The notes under the pieces are model-generated. The model did not search any database. It was not told where the DNA came from and worked only from the letters and a program-made list of their open reading frames with translations. 64,000 nt of DNA from Stercorarius parasiticus (taxonomy: Eukaryota; Chordata; Aves; Charadriiformes; Stercorariidae), in contig VWZL01001298.1 of NCBI GenBank assembly GCA_013396915.1, forward strand, positions 1,088,709-1,152,708. Reading direction: 5' to 3'. Position 1 is the first letter of the stretch. Every line of letters begins with the position of its first letter. This document shows, one piece after another, positions 1-10,796 of the stretch. The position numbers were made by a program, and so were the translations under genes.

Positions 1-360
1 GCGCTGCCCCGGGCGGCGGCGGAGCTCCTTCTCGGCCGGCAGGTAGCCACCGCGGGTGCCCTCCGCCCTGCCCTGCGTGGAGGGCTGGCGGGAGGCTCTG
101 CCGGCAGCTGTGTTTGCCGAGCGGACGACTCCGGGAGCCTGCGCCAGGCTGGTTTTACAGCTCTCTGGAAGGGAGGATGGGAGGGTCGCTGTTACAAAAG
201 TTACGATCCTGCTGAGGTTTGCCGAGCGTCAGGGGGTGAGGTTCTCAGCCTCCTTCGCGGGGGGAAATACTCTCCAAGATGCAGAGCAACTCTGGGAGTC
301 CCCCGCCTGAGTTTCTCAGACGGGACTTTAGTCCCGAAAGCAGAGCGCTGAGCCGGGCCG
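1..360. promoter_or_regulatory. CpG island at the window edge; probable promoter / first-exon region
   Basis: Thirty CpG dinucleotides fall in the first 360 bases, after which CpG becomes rare for tens of kilobases. That is the signature of an unmethylated vertebrate CpG-island promoter. No TATA box is evident. On the plus strand, frame 1 is open from base 1 through 14 codons to CAG|GTAGCC, a possible splice donor after base 42. A second possible donor is GGG|GTGAGG near 234-240. On the minus strand the same bases are also open, and CCACGCAG followed by GG (near 75-83) could be a weak acceptor of an exon running off the left edge. Transcription direction therefore cannot be decided. I do not recognise the gene. 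The island call is fairly secure; the exon and donor assignments are inference. Confidence 0.6.
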
Positions 361-386
361 TGTCACTGCATTTCCCTTGGGTGTAA
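279..386 (+). CDS. Candidate 35-codon ORF in the CpG island (short ORF or start of a first coding exon)
   Basis: An ATG at 279 with A at -3 opens 35 codons ending in TAA at 384-386. The product begins MQSNSGSPPPEFLRR and is Ser/Pro/Arg-rich, with no domain I recognise. GG|GTGTAA at 380/381 could act as a splice donor, in which case this would be an initiating coding exon rather than a complete peptide. A 12-codon upstream ORF (ATG at 177, TGA at 213-215) lies in the same frame. The supporting facts are only location in the island and an acceptable start context. A chance ORF in a 5' UTR is equally possible, and I assign no function. Confidence 0.18.
   Translation: MQSNSGSPPPEFLRRDFSPESRALSRAVSLHFPWV
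321..336. repeat. GC-rich inverted repeat in the CpG island
   Basis: CGGGACTTTAGTCCCG has perfect 7-bp arms around a TT centre. It resembles a kB site only on the left half (GGGACTTT) and lacks the CC end, so I do not call it one. It sits inside the candidate ORF. Confidence 0.5.
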
Positions 387-479
387 TTTACATCCTCTAA
401 CATGCTCTACAGGTAGTTTGCTTTGCTTAGTCATCAATTTGCCATTGCCCAGCCTTTATTTCAGGCTCTACTCAAGGCG

Positions 480-516
480 AAAAAAAAAAAAAAAAAAAAC
501 CCAAACAAAAAAACCC
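480..516. repeat. Poly-A and A/C-rich low-complexity tract
   Basis: Twenty consecutive A residues (480-499) run into CCCAAAC and further A and C runs. This is the complement of the T/G-rich tracts found elsewhere in the window. It could be a degraded retroposon tail, but no source element is visible upstream. Confidence 0.8.
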
Positions 517-1898
517 CTCTCTGATGTTGCCCCAGTCAGCCTTCTGGAGACAATAAATGAACTCACTTTCAGCTTTGTATGTGCCCTAAAGAAAAGCAAG
601 TGTGAACATGGCTCTCTGAAATCATTCCCATTTGTTTTTCTTTTTAAATTTTGAAGATGAGTTTTAAATAAGTGATAGCACATTTGTAGTAAAGATGATG
701 ATCTTTTTGTGTATAGGGCACTAACTTAACCCTCTCATGAAAAAAGTGAACTTAATTATAAAAAATAAGTACAGGGTCACTTGAAGTAAACTTAGAAACA
801 TTATTGTCCATGTAACTTCAGGCTGCTGCTAAATGGGACACTTCAGGTCTCCTCCTGTGCTCCTGAACACGTGTTTTCTCCTCCCTTGAACCCCTGTGGT
901 AACTGTACATCCACGAGCAGGTTAGCCTAGTGATCTGAGTAAAGTTCTCAATTTTGATAGAGAAACTTTTATGTTAGATTACTTTGCCTTCTGTTGTTGC
1001 ACCACTTCTGGATCCTGTGCAAAGGAGATGATTCAGAAGAACAGTGGGGAGCCCTGGGGGATGACGATGCCAGCCTACACCTGCAGGCCTGTGGTGAGGA
1101 CTGGATCATGACTGTGTCACTGGAAAAGTTGTTGACAAAAGCCTGCGAGGTGCATTGGTAGCACTGGTGTGCCTCAAGGGCGCACAGACTGGCCTGTAGA
1201 GACCAATGTCTAATGTGATCTGGTATCTGTTTCTGATAAAGGCTACTAGAGCCATAAAAGCTGTGATACTGCAATGGAAACCTCAATTGGCACATCCTTT
1301 CACCCTGCCACCAGCTCTGTTCCCAGGACTGCGATTGAGCTCCCCTGGCACTCAGCTCTGTCCCTACTTACCTTGTCCTGTGCACCTGCTTGCCCCCTTT
1401 CTTGCAAGCAGCTCCTCTTTGTGGGGAATTAAAATAGCTCCTTACTTCTTTTTTACATGCAAATACAGAATATTCAGGCTTACTTTTGAAAAAGTATGGA
1501 GCGAGTGAGATGCAGTGCGGTGCCCTGGGAGCTGGAACAGACAGGCAGTTTAGTTTCCTTTGGCTTTTATGTTGGATGCTTAGTTACATGAATTTGATTT
1601 TACAGTTACTGAGATAGTGTTACTCTTGAAATAGCAGTTTGACGCTGCCTCTTACCTCTAGTCTCAAATTTACACAGTGATAGTGTGAACAAAATCAGTT
1701 GTCCTCGTGGACAGCGTTTCCTAGGGCCAAGAACATAATCAGCCCAGGAACCCTCCTGTTATTTTTTCTAGCATTTGTAATGCGAGATAGTGGAATAAGT
1801 GGGGATTAAATTTATGCTTTACTAAGCAGTCACAGGTATGTGCATGTATCACAAAGACGAAATTAAAAATGACTGTAATTTTGTAACACTGCATTGTA

Positions 1899-1919
1899 TT
1901 AATCTAAATTTTAGATTAA
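1899..1919. repeat. AT-rich palindrome, 10-bp arms
   Basis: TTAATCTAAA and TTTAGATTAA are exact reverse complements around a single central T. In AT-rich DNA this can arise by chance. Confidence 0.55.
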
Positions 1920-2429
1920 ATTAAGATAAAAAATGATTGTTCTCATGTACTAAGTATGACCATGAGTTTAGAATTTGGATGATATTGCCATAACATATTA
2001 CGATAAAAAGGAGTGTATAAAACCTTTTGCCGTTTTTTGGAAGGAGAAGTAAACTGAGTCTTCAAATTGTGTGGTGGTGTTGTTACTGTTTTATAAGTCC
2101 CTCAGGAACTAGACCAAATTGGGTCTTTTGATTAGTAATAAATAGGATCTATTAATAATTAAAAATGAAAAAAAATTAATAATAGGTCTGAACTCTGCTT
2201 TCATGCTGTATTGTGGAATCAAGTGCTAGTTTGCTGGGGATGACATGCGTTCCTACTGCATCCTCAGTTCAGTGTTCGTGTGGAATTTCAATTTCCTCTT
2301 TTCACATAGTTTTTGACATGGAATGGCTATCACCAGTTTTTATAATTTAGTCCTCCTTTATGTCTTTAAACCAATATATTGGGGTTTAATGGAACTTTTC
2401 TTATAGTGATTCTTCTCAAAATGATTTGT

Positions 2430-2461
2430 TTTTTAAAATTTGCTGTTGCAAATTTTAAAAA
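2430..2461. repeat. Perfect 14-bp inverted repeat with a 4-nt loop
   Basis: The left arm 2430-2443 (TTTTTAAAATTTGC) and right arm 2448-2461 (GCAAATTTTTAAAA read with the TGTT loop between) are reverse complements across all 14 positions by base pairing 2430-2461, 2431-2460 and so on inward. It is AT-rich apart from a GC pair next to the loop. It could extrude as a hairpin or be the end of a decayed element; no flanking target duplication is obvious. Confidence 0.6.
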
Positions 2462-3639
2462 TGTGTAAGAGATTATGGTAGATACCCCAGTAAAAGAACC
2501 TAAACTGGCTTTTTAAATTTCATTGTGACATAATAGTTATTGTAGTAAGCTCAGCTTTTAGCTCTGCTTAAGACTTCATGTATGACCATTGTGGGTAAGT
2601 GCAGGCATATTCACATGTGTTATATAGGCTGATTGGATATGAGCAGGTTTAGGTCTGGAAGGGGTGTGGGAAAACGTAGGCCACTGGCAAATAGAATTTC
2701 CATGCTTGTCATGTCCTAGACTTTTTGTGCCTCGTATTTGCTGTATCCTATTAATTTTTTTTTTATTTAAATAGTGTGGTTATTGCAGTGTTCCCTTTTT
2801 TATGTCCACAACACGTGTTATAGTGTGGGAGGGAGTGAAGTGGTGGTATTTTGTGTATTAGGAAATAGTTCATGTGGAGAAGAAAGCATTCTTTTAAAAT
2901 ACTTGCATGTAGTGACGTAATAGTAAATTATATTAAGTATCTACCTTTATCTTTTCTCCAACAAAGTACTTTCCAAGTAAAAATCCACTGAGTTTTGTTC
3001 CACTGTCAAAATAAGACTATAACTTTCTCTTCTATTGAATAAAGTCAGAAAGAAAGCCGGTAAAAGCTACTAAAAATAGGAATACTCTTACAATCCCTAA
3101 ATTTGAAAAAGTGACCATATTACAGTTAGAAGGTCAAAATACTGAAGTCTGGAAGCATTTTAGAGAGACTGTAGAAAGAAAATGAGATGAGGACAAAATA
3201 TTGGTCGTCATATTCATATAGTTCAACTAGTCAGCCAGCACTGAAATATCACCATACCCCTACTTGTTCCATGTAGAATAATCTTGAAAGCAGTTTGTAG
3301 TCATCAAAATAATTTTGTAGTGTGTTTCTTATGGGTCTTTGTAGTATTGTGACCAAAACTATATTGATGAACATAATTATGGCTGGTAATGTTAAAGTTG
3401 AGCTTTAACTCAAAGAAATTTCACCTTGTTGTAGAAGGCTTAAATAAACTTATGTTACTTTAATGATTGGAGTTGTCTTTTGAGCTTTCTAGTAGACAAA
3501 ATGAGTTCTTGGTTATATTGTCAACTGAAGGCATGAAGCTGTAGAAGGTATATTCCTCTTACATCATCACCTGTGGTATCATCGAAGTTCCTGTTGTTTC
3601 AAACAGTAAGACTCCCGCTTCCCTTCTAATTGAAATCAC

Positions 3640-4316
3640 CGAATCACAGACTGGTTGAGGTTGGCAGAGACCTCTGGATGTCATCTTGTAGAATCCCCAC
3701 TGCTCAAGCAGGGTCACCTAGAGCCAGTGGCCCAGGACCTTGTCCAGTTGGCTTTTCAATATCTTCAGGGATGGAGACTACAACATTTCTCTGGGCAACA
3801 CATGACAGTGCTCACTCACCCTCCCAGGGAAAAGTGTTTTCTGATGTTCAGAGAGAACCTCCTGTGTTTCAGTCTGCACCCATTGCCTCTTGTCCTGTCG
3901 CTGAAAAGAGCCTTGCTCCATCTCTTTGCACTGTCCCTTCGGGTATTTATGTACACTAATAAGATCCCTCTGAGCCTGCTTTTCTCCAGGCTGAACAGTC
4001 CCTCTCAGTCTTTCCTCATAAGACAGATGCTCCAGTCCCCTCATCATCTTTGTGGTCCTTCGTTGGGTTCTCTCTAGTATGTCCATATCTCTCTTGTACT
4101 TGGGAGCCCAGAACTGGACATGGGACTCCAGCTGTGGCCTCATCAGTGCTAAGTGGAGGGGAAGGGTCACCTCCCTCAACGTGCTGGCCATACTTTGTCT
4201 AATGCATCCCAGGATACCATTTGCCTTCTTTACCTCAAGGGCACGTTGCTGACTCATGGTCAACTTTGTGTCTACCAGTTCTGCCCCCGCCCGATGCTTT
4301 CTCCAGAGCTGCTGTT
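3640..4316 (-). mobile_element. CR1 LINE, 5'-truncated, older lineage
   Basis: The element is read on the minus strand. Its 3' end is at 3640, where the plus strand reads GAATCACAGACTGGTTGAGG. The 3' UTR has the older CR1 pattern (CAAGCAGGGTCACCTAGAGC, then a variant of TTTTGAATATCTCCAGGGATGG). Upstream, the minus strand encodes degenerate CR1 ORF2 C-terminal sequence: [44 protein letters not shown]. After EERLR the frame drifts from the family sequence, so this is a decayed copy. The 5' break lies near the region normally encoding the VDxKLN stretch. Confidence 0.92.
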
Positions 4317-5206
4317 TACGTACAAATTTGGTAAAGACTTTGGGCTAGCTTTTTACAATGGTGGGCACCTGACTTCAACCAAATGTTTTTAGGAAAGTTT
4401 CATGCAAAATTGTAGAGCCATTTCTGTGAATTCAGGTGTATTGGGGAAAACGTAGTTTAAAGCAGTTCTAATGACCTTTCTTTCCTGAAAATCTGAAACC
4501 CTCTTAGTTTCTTTGTGAAGAAGCGTTGAAAATTTAGCAAGAGGAAGACTTTGCACTGGAGATGTGTAGTGCTAACATTGTGAAAGTGAGACTGAATTTG
4601 CTTAAGTTACTCTGCACTCATAGCCTGCAGCGCCCTAGACATTTAGGCCGTCAGCATTTTCACACGTTTTTACAGGCCATATGTGAATATGTGCATATGT
4701 CAGGGAAAAGAGCTGTACTTCCTCTTCTCCTGTTGCACCAGGCAAAGTCAGGTTATTCACAAACTGATATTACATCTGGATGCTACAGTCATGTTTTCAT
4801 CTGGACATGTGTAAAGGTGGGATGAATGAAGGATTTGTGAGATCCAAATGCATGTGAAACAAGAGCTGCAACAGGTCAAGACTTAAACACAGGGAATGGG
4901 AATATTTTAGCACTGGCCTGATTGTACAGCTTCTGAGAAGTTATATGATTTCTGACAATATTTCTTGTTGCTCTTTTGTGTGAGGCCAGTAAACAACTCT
5001 TCTATAGTAGCTTTTGCTTTCTTAAAATGAAGGGAAAAGAGGGAATCAAACTCTGCTTTTACGGTGTCTATCTGATTTGAAATTTTATCACATTGCTCTC
5101 TTAGACCTGTATGCCAGATTTCACAGATTTAAAAATATTGCCCTGTTAGTGAATATTTCCAGCAATTATTGGGTTGAGAATATAACCATACAGTTAGGTA
5201 CAGATA
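4317..5206. other. Non-coding spacer between two CR1 copies
   Basis: I see no gene, repeat or strong motif here. The 87-codon frame at 4562-4825 has no recognisable family features. Confidence 0.6.
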
Positions 5207-5963
5207 TAGAATCATAGAATCACAGAATGGTTTGGATTGGAAGATCATCTAGTTCCAACCGCCTTGCCATGGGCAGGGACACTTTGCACTAGACCAGGCT
5301 GCTCAAAGCCTCATCCAGCCTGGCCTCAAACACTTCCAGGGATGGGGCATTGACAACTTTCCTGGGCAACCTGTTCCAGTGCCTCGCCACCCTCACAGTC
5401 AAGAATTGCTTCCTGATATCCAATCTAAATCTACCCTCTTTCAGTTTGAGGCCATTACCCCTCGTCCTATCGCTACACTGCCTGATAAAGAGTCCCTCCC
5501 CATCCTTCCTGTAGGCCCCCTTTAGGTACTGGAAGGCTGCTATAAGGTCTCCTTGGAGCCTTCTCTTCTCCAGGCTGAACAACCCCAACTCTCTCAGCCT
5601 GTCCTCATAGGAGAGGTGCTCCAGCCCTCTGATCGTCTTCACGGCCCTCTGCTGGACCCGTTCCAACAGGTCCATGTCCTTGTGCTGAGGACTCCAGAGC
5701 TGGACGCAGTACTCCAGGTGGGCTCTCACCAGAGCAGAGTAGAGGGGCAGGATCACCTCCCTCAACCTGCTGGACACGCTTCTTTTGATGCAGCCAAGGA
5801 TGCGGTTGGCTTTCTGGGCTGCAAGTGCACATTGCCTGCTCCTGTTGAGCTTCTCGTCCACCAGCGCCCCCAAGTCCTTTTCCTCAGGGCTGTTCTCAAG
5901 CCATTCTCCGCCCAACCTGTATTTGTGCCTGGGATTGCCATGACCCAGGTGCAGGACCTTGCA
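5207..5963 (-). mobile_element. CR1 LINE, 5'-truncated, best-preserved copy
   Basis: On the plus strand the left end reads TAGAATCATAGAATCACAGAATGG, that is, three tandem variants of the CR1 terminal octamer seen from the complementary strand. The 3' UTR follows (TCTAGTTCCAACCGCCTTGC, then CCATGGGCAGGGACAC). The coding remnant at 5289-5963 is described separately. The 5' break is at about 5963, in codons for the CKVLHLG segment. The clean coding frame and intact terminal octamers make this the least decayed copy in the window. Confidence 0.97.
5289..5963 (-). pseudogene. CR1 ORF2 reverse-transcriptase C-terminal fragment, uninterrupted
   Basis: About 225 codons remain open from the truncation point ([11 protein letters not shown]) to the stop at 5289-5291. 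Recognisable CR1 ORF2 blocks in order are [131 protein letters not shown] and a terminal DEALSSLV. This is the thumb and C-terminal part of the reverse transcriptase. The N-terminal endonuclease and the RT catalytic motifs are missing, so it cannot retrotranspose. The absence of stops points to fairly recent insertion. Confidence 0.93.
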
Positions 5964-8900
5964 TATGGAATACTATGTTATCATTAATGAGTGATGACAG
6001 AATTGATTGATGAACATGTCCTTAAAAAAGTGGAAGTATAATTTTCAATAATCTAAATTGGATTACTAGTTCCATGTTCCAGTCTCATGTCCCTGTAAAT
6101 TACTTCTCTCATTAAAAATGTAACCTGTGCATTAAAATGCATCTCTGTTCTTGGTGTAGAAATTCATATTGGGTGCACAAAGTGGACACTACTAGAGCTT
6201 TATGGAAACATCAGAGGATGTAAATTATTGCTCATAGGTGTCCCAAGGATTAAGGAATTTTGTATGGCTATTAGATAAGCATGTGTTTTTGTACTAGGAT
6301 TATTGAAAATCTTGGCTAGAAATTGAAACTTTTCCTTAGGCTTTGAGGTGATTTAACATGAAAAAGTAAAAAAAAAAAAAAGGAGCCCAAATATGCTTTT
6401 AATCCTCTTTCACTGCAATCCACACTTTAATACTTATACTCCTCGGTATCTCCTTCTAAATTCTTTTCCTACAAAATATTATAAAGTATGCCTTGCCTGC
6501 GGTCAAAAAGATGATAAAAGTTGATGGAAGTCTGCTAATGGAATGATGTATAGTGAGCAGACTAGTAGGTCATTAGCTGGATTTAGCAACCACAGTATTG
6601 TGTGTATGCTTCTGTTCCTGTATTTTCAATCATCCCATAACAACTCAAGTCCATGGGTACATGTTACCACTGTGCATCCTAAAAATGCAGTTGTGTCCCA
6701 GCTGCAAACAAGATATTTCTGTTTTAGTAAGCAAAGTAACAGCAATGTAACATGTCATTTACAAGACTTGGTGAATAATGCCATGTGCATCTGAGTCATG
6801 CCACTATTAAATTTAATTAAACTCTTTAGACCCTTCTCAGCATTAAGGGTATGTAGTTTGTATGCCATTTGAGAGAAATGTACTGTCAGCATAATTGTTG
6901 AACATGTATGTGCAAGGAAGATTACCAAGAGGGGGAGAAATGGGAAGAAAAGAGAAAATTCAAGGCCTTTGGGAAATATATGAAGTGGAGCTGCAGTAGG
7001 TACCTTGGAATAAATTGTGGGACGAATAGATCGCTAGTGTTGTTTGACATACAGTTATATTTTCTACAAATAGGAGAAAGAAAGAAAGGAGAGAAAAAAG
7101 GTAATTGCATAATTTGGACTGAACAAACAAGGGAAATCAGATTATAACAATGAGCTGTGCTGGATAACGGAAGCCTGGTTCTTTAAGCATACTGTTCTAC
7201 TGAGTGGACAAGAGCAGTATTATACGTGCTGCTTACACACCAGTTCAGGACTGGTGTGGGAATGGAGTGGGTGATCTAGCAGGATTGTCCCATCTCAGCC
7301 AATAATATCCATCAGAGGAATTAAAGCCTATTCTTGCATCCATGCTTCAGTTTGTTCATAGTCCTATATGGCTAGGTGCCATAAATAATGACTGCATTAC
7401 ATCAGTACCAGATATGGCTTGTGGAGTGTTGTTTGATACTGTTACTTTTGACTCAACCAAGTGTTTCCAGAATTTTCCTCTGTACAAATACATTTTTTTA
7501 AACTAACCCCATATATGTCAGTTTTTTCAATGAGGCATTTAATAATGGTAGAGTGGATTTATACAAAACTGACAGTAATTGTTTCATTTAGTTTTGTTTT
7601 GACTTATGGATTAAACAGGCATTTGTATTGCATTGAACGGAAAGACCTACTTGTGGATTTTGACATAGTTATAATAATACTGCCACTCTCCGTGTAGCTC
7701 AGGTGGGCTGCAGAAACCAGTTTTTTTGGGCTGCACATGTTTTTTGATTCTATGAAGAGCTGATATGAAGGAAAGACTTCATGTATAAAAATTACACTAC
7801 TATGTAATATAATAGCCAAAAACTACTCCTGTGTGGCTGCACTTTTTTTTTTTTTCCCCTTCTCTCAGTGTTTTTTTAGAGGAAATAGAGGGGAGCCAGA
7901 CTCATCCTGACTTACGCTAACTCCCGAAGAAATGACTGACGAACTGCTGCACTGTGAAACACCACTTCCTCTTTGCCATGGGCTTAGCTGAGCTATGTTG
8001 TGATAGGGAAGGGGAAGTGAAGAAGTCAAGACTTTTTTAACAGATCAATGGCATTTCAAGCTTTGATTTCAGAAAATTTGATATTTAAGTGTTTAAAAAT
8101 TTTCACGTGGCTGGAGAATTTAGGAGGCAGCAAAGGTCAGAGCTGAATGTCTCACTGATCATTTTGATTAGTGTTTGTCAAAATGCTTCATTTGTAAAAC
8201 TACTCTTTTTTTCAAGGAAAGAATAACTGCTTCATTGTAATAGGCAGTGTCAATAATTTCATGTCAATTTACTATGGTCGACTGGTGCATAGAGTGGTGC
8301 ATGAGACTATTTTGAAGTGAAAACAGTTTAATTTTTCTCTGAAATTTTATTAGATAATTCTCCTTTTGATAACTGACATCTGTATGTTTCAATGAGAAAA
8401 AGCTGCCTTCGCAAAATCTCTCAAACAAAAAAAGGTGTGCCAATGTAGAAGACAGAAAATGATTTCCAAATATTTTTTCTCTTCCCCCCTTACTTCTACC
8501 TGGCTTTCTGAATCCTCTTGCTACAGTCGTGCTCCTGCTAAAAAGTGTGTGTTGCATGTTTGTAACTTTGGTTGTAAGTGATCCCAGTGAACCTAGGAAA
8601 TCAGTCATATGAATCAACTTATGTGTTTGCAGATTTGGAGGCTATGTCTGAACAGTCCTTAGAAAGGCAACAAGACCTCTATGTTTGGTATGTCTTTTAC
8701 TTCTAACCTTTAACTTGCAGATAATGGCACTGGATATTGCATCCAAAGGCTTATTATGAGCGCCGTCACTGAAGCATAATGCTTCACCTGCCATTTGTAC
8801 AGTGGCTTTTCAAATTCTGTTTAGTGTGAGACTGCTGCCAGGAGGTAAACTCTTTAGTACCTACAAGTTTCTATGCTGTATTGCGATGATTAATTGAAGG

Positions 8901-10724
8901 AGGTGTTTATCTTGGAAGTGAGTGATTTTCAAACTTTGACTATATCTTTTTTTTTTCTTTTTATGAAGAGATGTTTTTCAGGTGTAAGTCAGCATTATAT
9001 TTAATGACCTCATTAAAAATTTGTTTTTGTAGAATCTGTCCTGTTTAGGGATAAATTCTGTGAGTTGCTAACCGACCTTTACTGAGTCTTTATAAAGAAG
9101 TATTTCAGAAGATTAAAGAGCAGTTGCGAGATTGGTCAGAACCTTTGGCTTTCATTGGAATATTTACGTTGCTATTAAGGTTCCTACTGAAGTTCATTTT
9201 ATAAGCAAGTGAGCACTCTCTTTTCTATCTAAATTCCATCTTTTCATGTTGCATAGTTCATAAATGCTTAAGCATTTTCATTTGCTAACATAATGTATGC
9301 TTGCTTATCCTGTAGTCCCTTACAGGAGAAAGCATTATTACAGTCTTGCACCTATGCACCTATATGTGGGGCAAAGGTAGAGGTCATAAAAAAAAAAATC
9401 TCTTCTACATTTGAAAGCTACTTGCCCTCATCACCTTAGCATTCAATTACAGAGGGTAGAGAGGGTGATCTTGAATATGAATTACGCACTAACAGAAGTG
9501 TGCTTAATTTGTAGTAAGCAGAACTAAGATAAAGAACAAATATAAGTTGCACACAGACAGGAAAGAACTCTGTTTTTATTTTATCCTAGAAGCTTGAGCT
9601 GTATTAACATTTTTATTAGAAAAATGTCTCTTTCCTCTCTATTCTTATTCAGTCTCTGATAATTTTGGCAACAGTGTCATAGCATTGTTATGATGTCTTG
9701 CATTTAAAAGTGAATGAGCATACTGAAATGAGGACTACGTACTTTTGGGTTTTGAATCAGAGACTGGGAAATGGTTTTATCTTTGCATTGTTTTATTTAT
9801 TCGATTTTCCTGATTTAAAACATTTTGAAACAGTGTGCTTGTAGAACATATGCACCTTCAATGGCAAATTTTAAACATATCTGCCCTGGGTTAATCACAG
9901 TGAGGTTGTAGTGTAGAAAGGATTTATTATGTGATGACTGGCTTTTTCAGGGAGGTTGAGCATTGGAGTTACCTGACTGCCATTAACTTTTAATACAATT
10001 TGGAAACCTAACTCAATTTTCTTACTACAGTAACTGAGGGAATCTACTAGACACTGAACAGCCACATAATGAAGAATGTTTTTATTTGCTAGAAAAGACA
10101 CATAAAGGAAAGAAACAGGAAAACCTGATGCTTGGTTGCTCTTCAGAGGGAGAAATGCAACAGAATTCATCAGGCAGGCGATGGTTCCTGCACTTGACTG
10201 ATTGACCTGTGGCGGTCAGGGAACGGCAAGCTAAAAAGTGATGTGCTTAACATTTCAGATAGATAATATAAAAGTGACTGCACCCTGATGGGGGGAAAAT
10301 GGCCTTACTACACGCATATATGAGTACACACTCTACAAAATTATTAGACTTGCTGCTAGAAGGCAATTTTGGGAAGGGATTTTAAAGCTATACATTTTTT
10401 AAAGAGATGTCTACTCATCAGAAGAAAATTCTTCTTAGGAAAAGCTTACTTCTAGAGCTTTTAGAAATTTTAGAAGTTACTCTTATTTTTTTCTAAAAGC
10501 TTTGTTTGAATTATATTTCAAGTAAAAAATGTGACTTTGTCAGGCTTAAAATGATTTGTTTTTCTGTAATTATCTGAAACTTTGTACTTCATACCCGATC
10601 AAAGTGGACCATTTTTAAAGTACTTTAATTAGTGAAACCTGCATGATGTTCATAAGGTTTTGGAGGGGGGTGTGTGGTGCTTGGCTACTTGTTTTCTATC
10701 TGGATTTGTAAGATTTCTGGGGAA
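5964..10724. other. Non-coding stretch, no gene seen
   Basis: AT-rich sequence with scattered homopolymers (A run near 6368-6380, T run near 7842-7856) and a purine-rich patch at 7075-7100. The 117-codon minus-strand frame at 8264-8617 shows no domain, signal peptide or familiar motif and is probably chance. An inverted-repeat cluster at 10420-10503 is listed separately. Confidence 0.6.
10457..10502. repeat. 12-bp inverted repeat with a 22-nt loop
   Basis: AGCTTTTAGAAA (10457-10468) is the exact reverse complement of TTTCTAAAAGCT (10491-10502). A smaller overlapping pair (ACTTCTA / TAGAAGT) and an upstream GAAGAA/TTCTTC pair make about 80 bases unusually rich in self-complementarity. No transcript evidence is visible. 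Confidence 0.55.
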
Positions 10725-10796
10725 AGTAGGGGTCTGTTTGTCAGTTGGTTGGGTTTTGGTTTTGTTTTTTTTTTTTTTTTTTTCCTTTTTTCTTCC
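10725..10796. repeat. T/G-rich low-complexity tract with T19 run
   Basis: GGTTGGGTTTTGGTTTTG leads into 19 T residues (10765-10783) and a C-interrupted T tail. It is one of several similar tracts in the window. Confidence 0.85.

Larger units (their letters stand above)
361..3639. other. Non-coding stretch, no gene seen
   Basis: AT-rich sequence with only short frames and no recognisable exon. A GC-richer block at about 985-1400 does not read as a protein on either strand; it may be an old interspersed repeat that I cannot name. AT-rich inverted repeats at 1899-1919 and 2430-2461 are listed separately. A smaller hairpin has GTTAAAG (3391-3397) facing CTTTAAC (3403-3409). Confidence 0.6.

Noticed and set aside
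1190..1260. Sequence resembling an old tetrapod interspersed repeat
   Set aside because: The resemblance rests on a short stretch and I cannot name the family or its ends.
1457..1464. Octamer motif ATGCAAAT, and similar ones near 13956, 26093 and 41101
   Set aside because: Several occurrences are expected by chance in AT-rich DNA, and none clusters with other sites.
5553..5987. 144-codon plus-strand frame
   Set aside because: It is the antisense shadow of the CR1 reverse-transcriptase fragment on the minus strand.
7744..7756. Possible CR1 terminal octamer (GATTCTATGA)
   Set aside because: A single octamer-like match with no CR1 3' UTR on either side.
8264..8617. 117-codon minus-strand open frame
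   Set aside because: No domain, signal peptide or compositional sign of coding; its length is expected by chance in 64 kb of AT-rich DNA.
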